Source of the DNA: Cryomorphaceae bacterium
GTDB lineage: Bacteria > Bacteroidota > Bacteroidia > Flavobacteriales_D > SKUL01
Direction of reading: 5' to 3'
Assembly (NCBI GenBank): GCA_007695365.1
Contig: REDV01000140.1
Coordinates: 1 to 64,000 of the forward strand
Length of the DNA: 64,000 bases
The notes below the pieces were generated by a model. The model ran no database searches. It was not told the origin of the DNA and saw only the letters and a program-made list of their open reading frames with translations. This document shows positions 62,641-64,000 of this stretch, piece by piece (position 1 is the stretch's first letter; the number at the start of each line of letters is the position of its first letter). A program made the translations under genes and the position numbers.

Positions 62641-63897
62641 ATGAATAACCTCACCATCTTTATTACCCTCCTTATCAGTACTTCGGCTTTTTGCGCCGAC
62701 CGCGTTGTTGAGGAATTCGGAATCCCTCCGGCTTACCCATCCATTGGTGCTGCGGTGGCGGCTGCCGATGACGGAGACCGGATTATCATAAAAAACCGCG
62801 CAGGCAATGTGCCGTGGTTAGAGAATGTTACAGTAGATAAGTCACTTGAGTTTCTCAGCTACGAGAATGATGACTTTTTTATTGTTCAGGGAGACTATGC
62901 CATTAACAGGGCCACAGGCAGAAAAGTGGCATTCATCGGAATGCGCAACACAGCAGGTAGCATCGTGCAGGGAGAGGGGCCACTCAGCACTCGTAGTGTG
63001 CACGTTTCGGTGCTTGATTGCCGGTTTCAAAATGGTGGCGTTTTACTTTCGAGCAACACGTATGATGTTCAGGTTATTGGGTGCAAGTTTGACATGGGTC
63101 GCATTCGAATTAGCATTGGAAATATCATTGGGAACGAGGTTTACGGCGAGAACGCAGGGGGCGCTCTGGTGGATGTAAACAATTCCACTTTTGCTTATCT
63201 CGGCGACACGTTGCACGTAATCGGCAATAAAATTCACTACATCAATAGCCAAAGTCTGCAAGCCGCTCTCAGGGTAGGCACCAGGCAGCAAATCGTCCAT
63301 ATCCGAAACAACTATATCCGATTCAGAATGGACGGCTTAAGGATACACCATTCAACCAACGAACCCATCGCCTGTCTCATCTACAACAATACGATAATTG
63401 GCGAAGGACCGGGAACTTCCAACCAGCGCTACGGCATTGCCATGACAGGCCTTCAAGAAAACAGTGTTTGGGAGGTCATGAACAATGTGGTTATTTCGGA
63501 TGGCTTGAATGGCTTTCCGCTTAATGCTATTACGAATAGCTCCTCCAGTACGACAGTAAATGTTTACTACAATCACATCTCTCCCGGATGGAGCACACCG
63601 ATTTCAGGAACATTTGGGTTCAATGACCTGAATCAGTTGAATCAGGATATTCAACTAAACATCGAAGACGGAACTTTTGCCAACATGAATTCCGCAATTA
63701 ACGGAGGAAATCCAGCACCGCTATTCTATGATCTCGATCTGAGTCCCAATGATGCAGGTGCATACGGAGGGTCGTACACCCTAAACAACTTTTTTCCACA
63801 ACACACGGGTTCGGCGAGAATCGGATTCGTAAGCTATTCTTTTAACGTGCGGAACGGCAACACATTACGGGTTAATGCTGTGTCGTTCGACCGATAG
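62641..63897 (+). CDS. Secreted right-handed beta-helix-like protein
   Basis: 418 aa from the ATG at 62641, the start of a signal peptide ending STSAFCA; the 30 codons before it are hydrophilic. The mature part begins DRVVEEFG, then YPSIGAAVAAADDGDRIIIKN, the opening of pectate-lyase-type beta-helix folds, and continues with parallel-helix repeats (CRFQNGGVLLSSN, IGNEVYGEN, NNTIIGEGPG). Neither a T9SS sorting domain nor an obvious catalytic lyase site is visible at the end. The gene cut by the right edge starts similarly. Confidence 0.8.
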   Translation: MNNLTIFITLLISTSAFCADRVVEEFGIPPAYPSIGAAVAAADDGDRIIIKNRAGNVPWLENVTVDKSLEFLSYENDDFFIVQGDYAINRATGRKVAFIGMRNTAGSIVQGEGPLSTRSVHVSVLDCRFQNGGVLLSSNTYDVQVIGCKFDMGRIRISIGNIIGNEVYGENAGGALVDVNNSTFAYLGDTLHVIGNKIHYINSQSLQAALRVGTRQQIVHIRNNYIRFRMDGLRIHHSTNEPIACLIYNNTIIGEGPGTSNQRYGIAMTGLQENSVWEVMNNVVISDGLNGFPLNAITNSSSSTTVNVYYNHISPGWSTPISGTFGFNDLNQLNQDIQLNIEDGTFANMNSAINGGNPAPLFYDLDLSPNDAGAYGGSYTLNNFFPQHTGSARIGFVSYSFNVRNGNTLRVNAVSFDR

Positions 63898-63930
63898 CTA
63901 AATCAAATTTTTTTAACCAAAACACACATC

Positions 63931-64000
63931 ATGAAACAAATTGCACTTTTATTCCTGATTGTATTACACATTCAAAGCTTTGCAGCCGATCGCGTAGTTG
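63931..64000 (+). CDS. Secreted protein, partial (cut by window end)
   Basis: First 23 codons only. Signal peptide MKQIALLFLIVLHIQSFA followed by ADRVV, the same mature N-terminus (ADRVV) as the preceding beta-helix protein, 33 bp after its stop. Very likely a tandem paralogue; what lies beyond cannot be told. Confidence 0.7.
   Translation, partial: MKQIALLFLIVLHIQSFAADRVV

Noticed and set aside
1-64000. CRISPR array, insertion sequence, rRNA operon
   Set aside because: No regularly spaced repeats, transposase frames or rRNA stretches were seen anywhere in the window.

Overview
The window looks like the chromosome of a Bacteroidota bacterium, most likely in or near Flavobacteriales. The evidence is internal. 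Several secreted proteins carry type IX secretion (T9SS) C-terminal sorting domains, and one has a gliding-motility-type CHU_C domain. Signal-transduction proteins are of the two-component-propeller and LytTR kinds. Many genes lack a Shine-Dalgarno sequence but are preceded at short distance by the Bacteroidota -7 box TAnnTTTG or TAnnTTCG. No species is named because nothing in the sequence fixes one.

Layout. 1-300: tRNA-Arg(CCT) with a partial duplication of its 3' end and three tandem hairpins. 0.3-12 kb: housekeeping genes (metG, an S66 LD-carboxypeptidase, yraN, an RsuA/RluB-type pseudouridine synthase, purD, purQ, udk) mixed with T9SS cargo. 12-20.5 kb: TPR protein/hslR, yicC-gmk-nadD, hflX and an EamA exporter. 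21-26 kb: gdhA, a persulfide dioxygenase-rhodanese fusion and a SulP transporter. 26-28.2 kb: a Kelch T9SS protein and an AbiEii-type toxin/antitoxin pair with a frameshifted toxin. 28.2-33.8 kb: the minus-strand series ftsX, DUF3098, uppP, truB, queA, ispD, rlmN. 33.8-38.4 kb: leuS with an AT-rich internal insertion, then an asparagine-synthetase-like gene. 38.8-43.6 kb: two LytTR response regulators and a propeller sensor kinase. 43.6-54.9 kb: an acidic lipoprotein, a large unknown protein, thiL, a sensor kinase with a duplicated sensor module, hemW, a CPBP protease, dusB and a TPR-kinase/NarL-regulator pair.

54,987-58,822 is an accessory island. It is bounded by a 46-bp perfect direct repeat that duplicates the 3' end of the phosphoglucomutase-family gene. 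It is AT-rich, carries no recognisable integrase, and holds a 25-codon remnant resembling a restriction-modification methylase N-terminus, a TIGR02391 (Hypoth_Ymh) protein, a methyltransferase-like protein, and a three-gene minus-strand operon of uncharacterised proteins. This is the best candidate for an undescribed, possibly defensive, system.

58.8-62.4 kb: a dTDP-sugar operon (rfbD, rfbB, phosphohexomutase). 62.6 kb to the end: a secreted beta-helix-like protein and the start of what looks like a tandem paralogue cut by the window edge.

Family names come from recognising motifs by eye; no database search was run.
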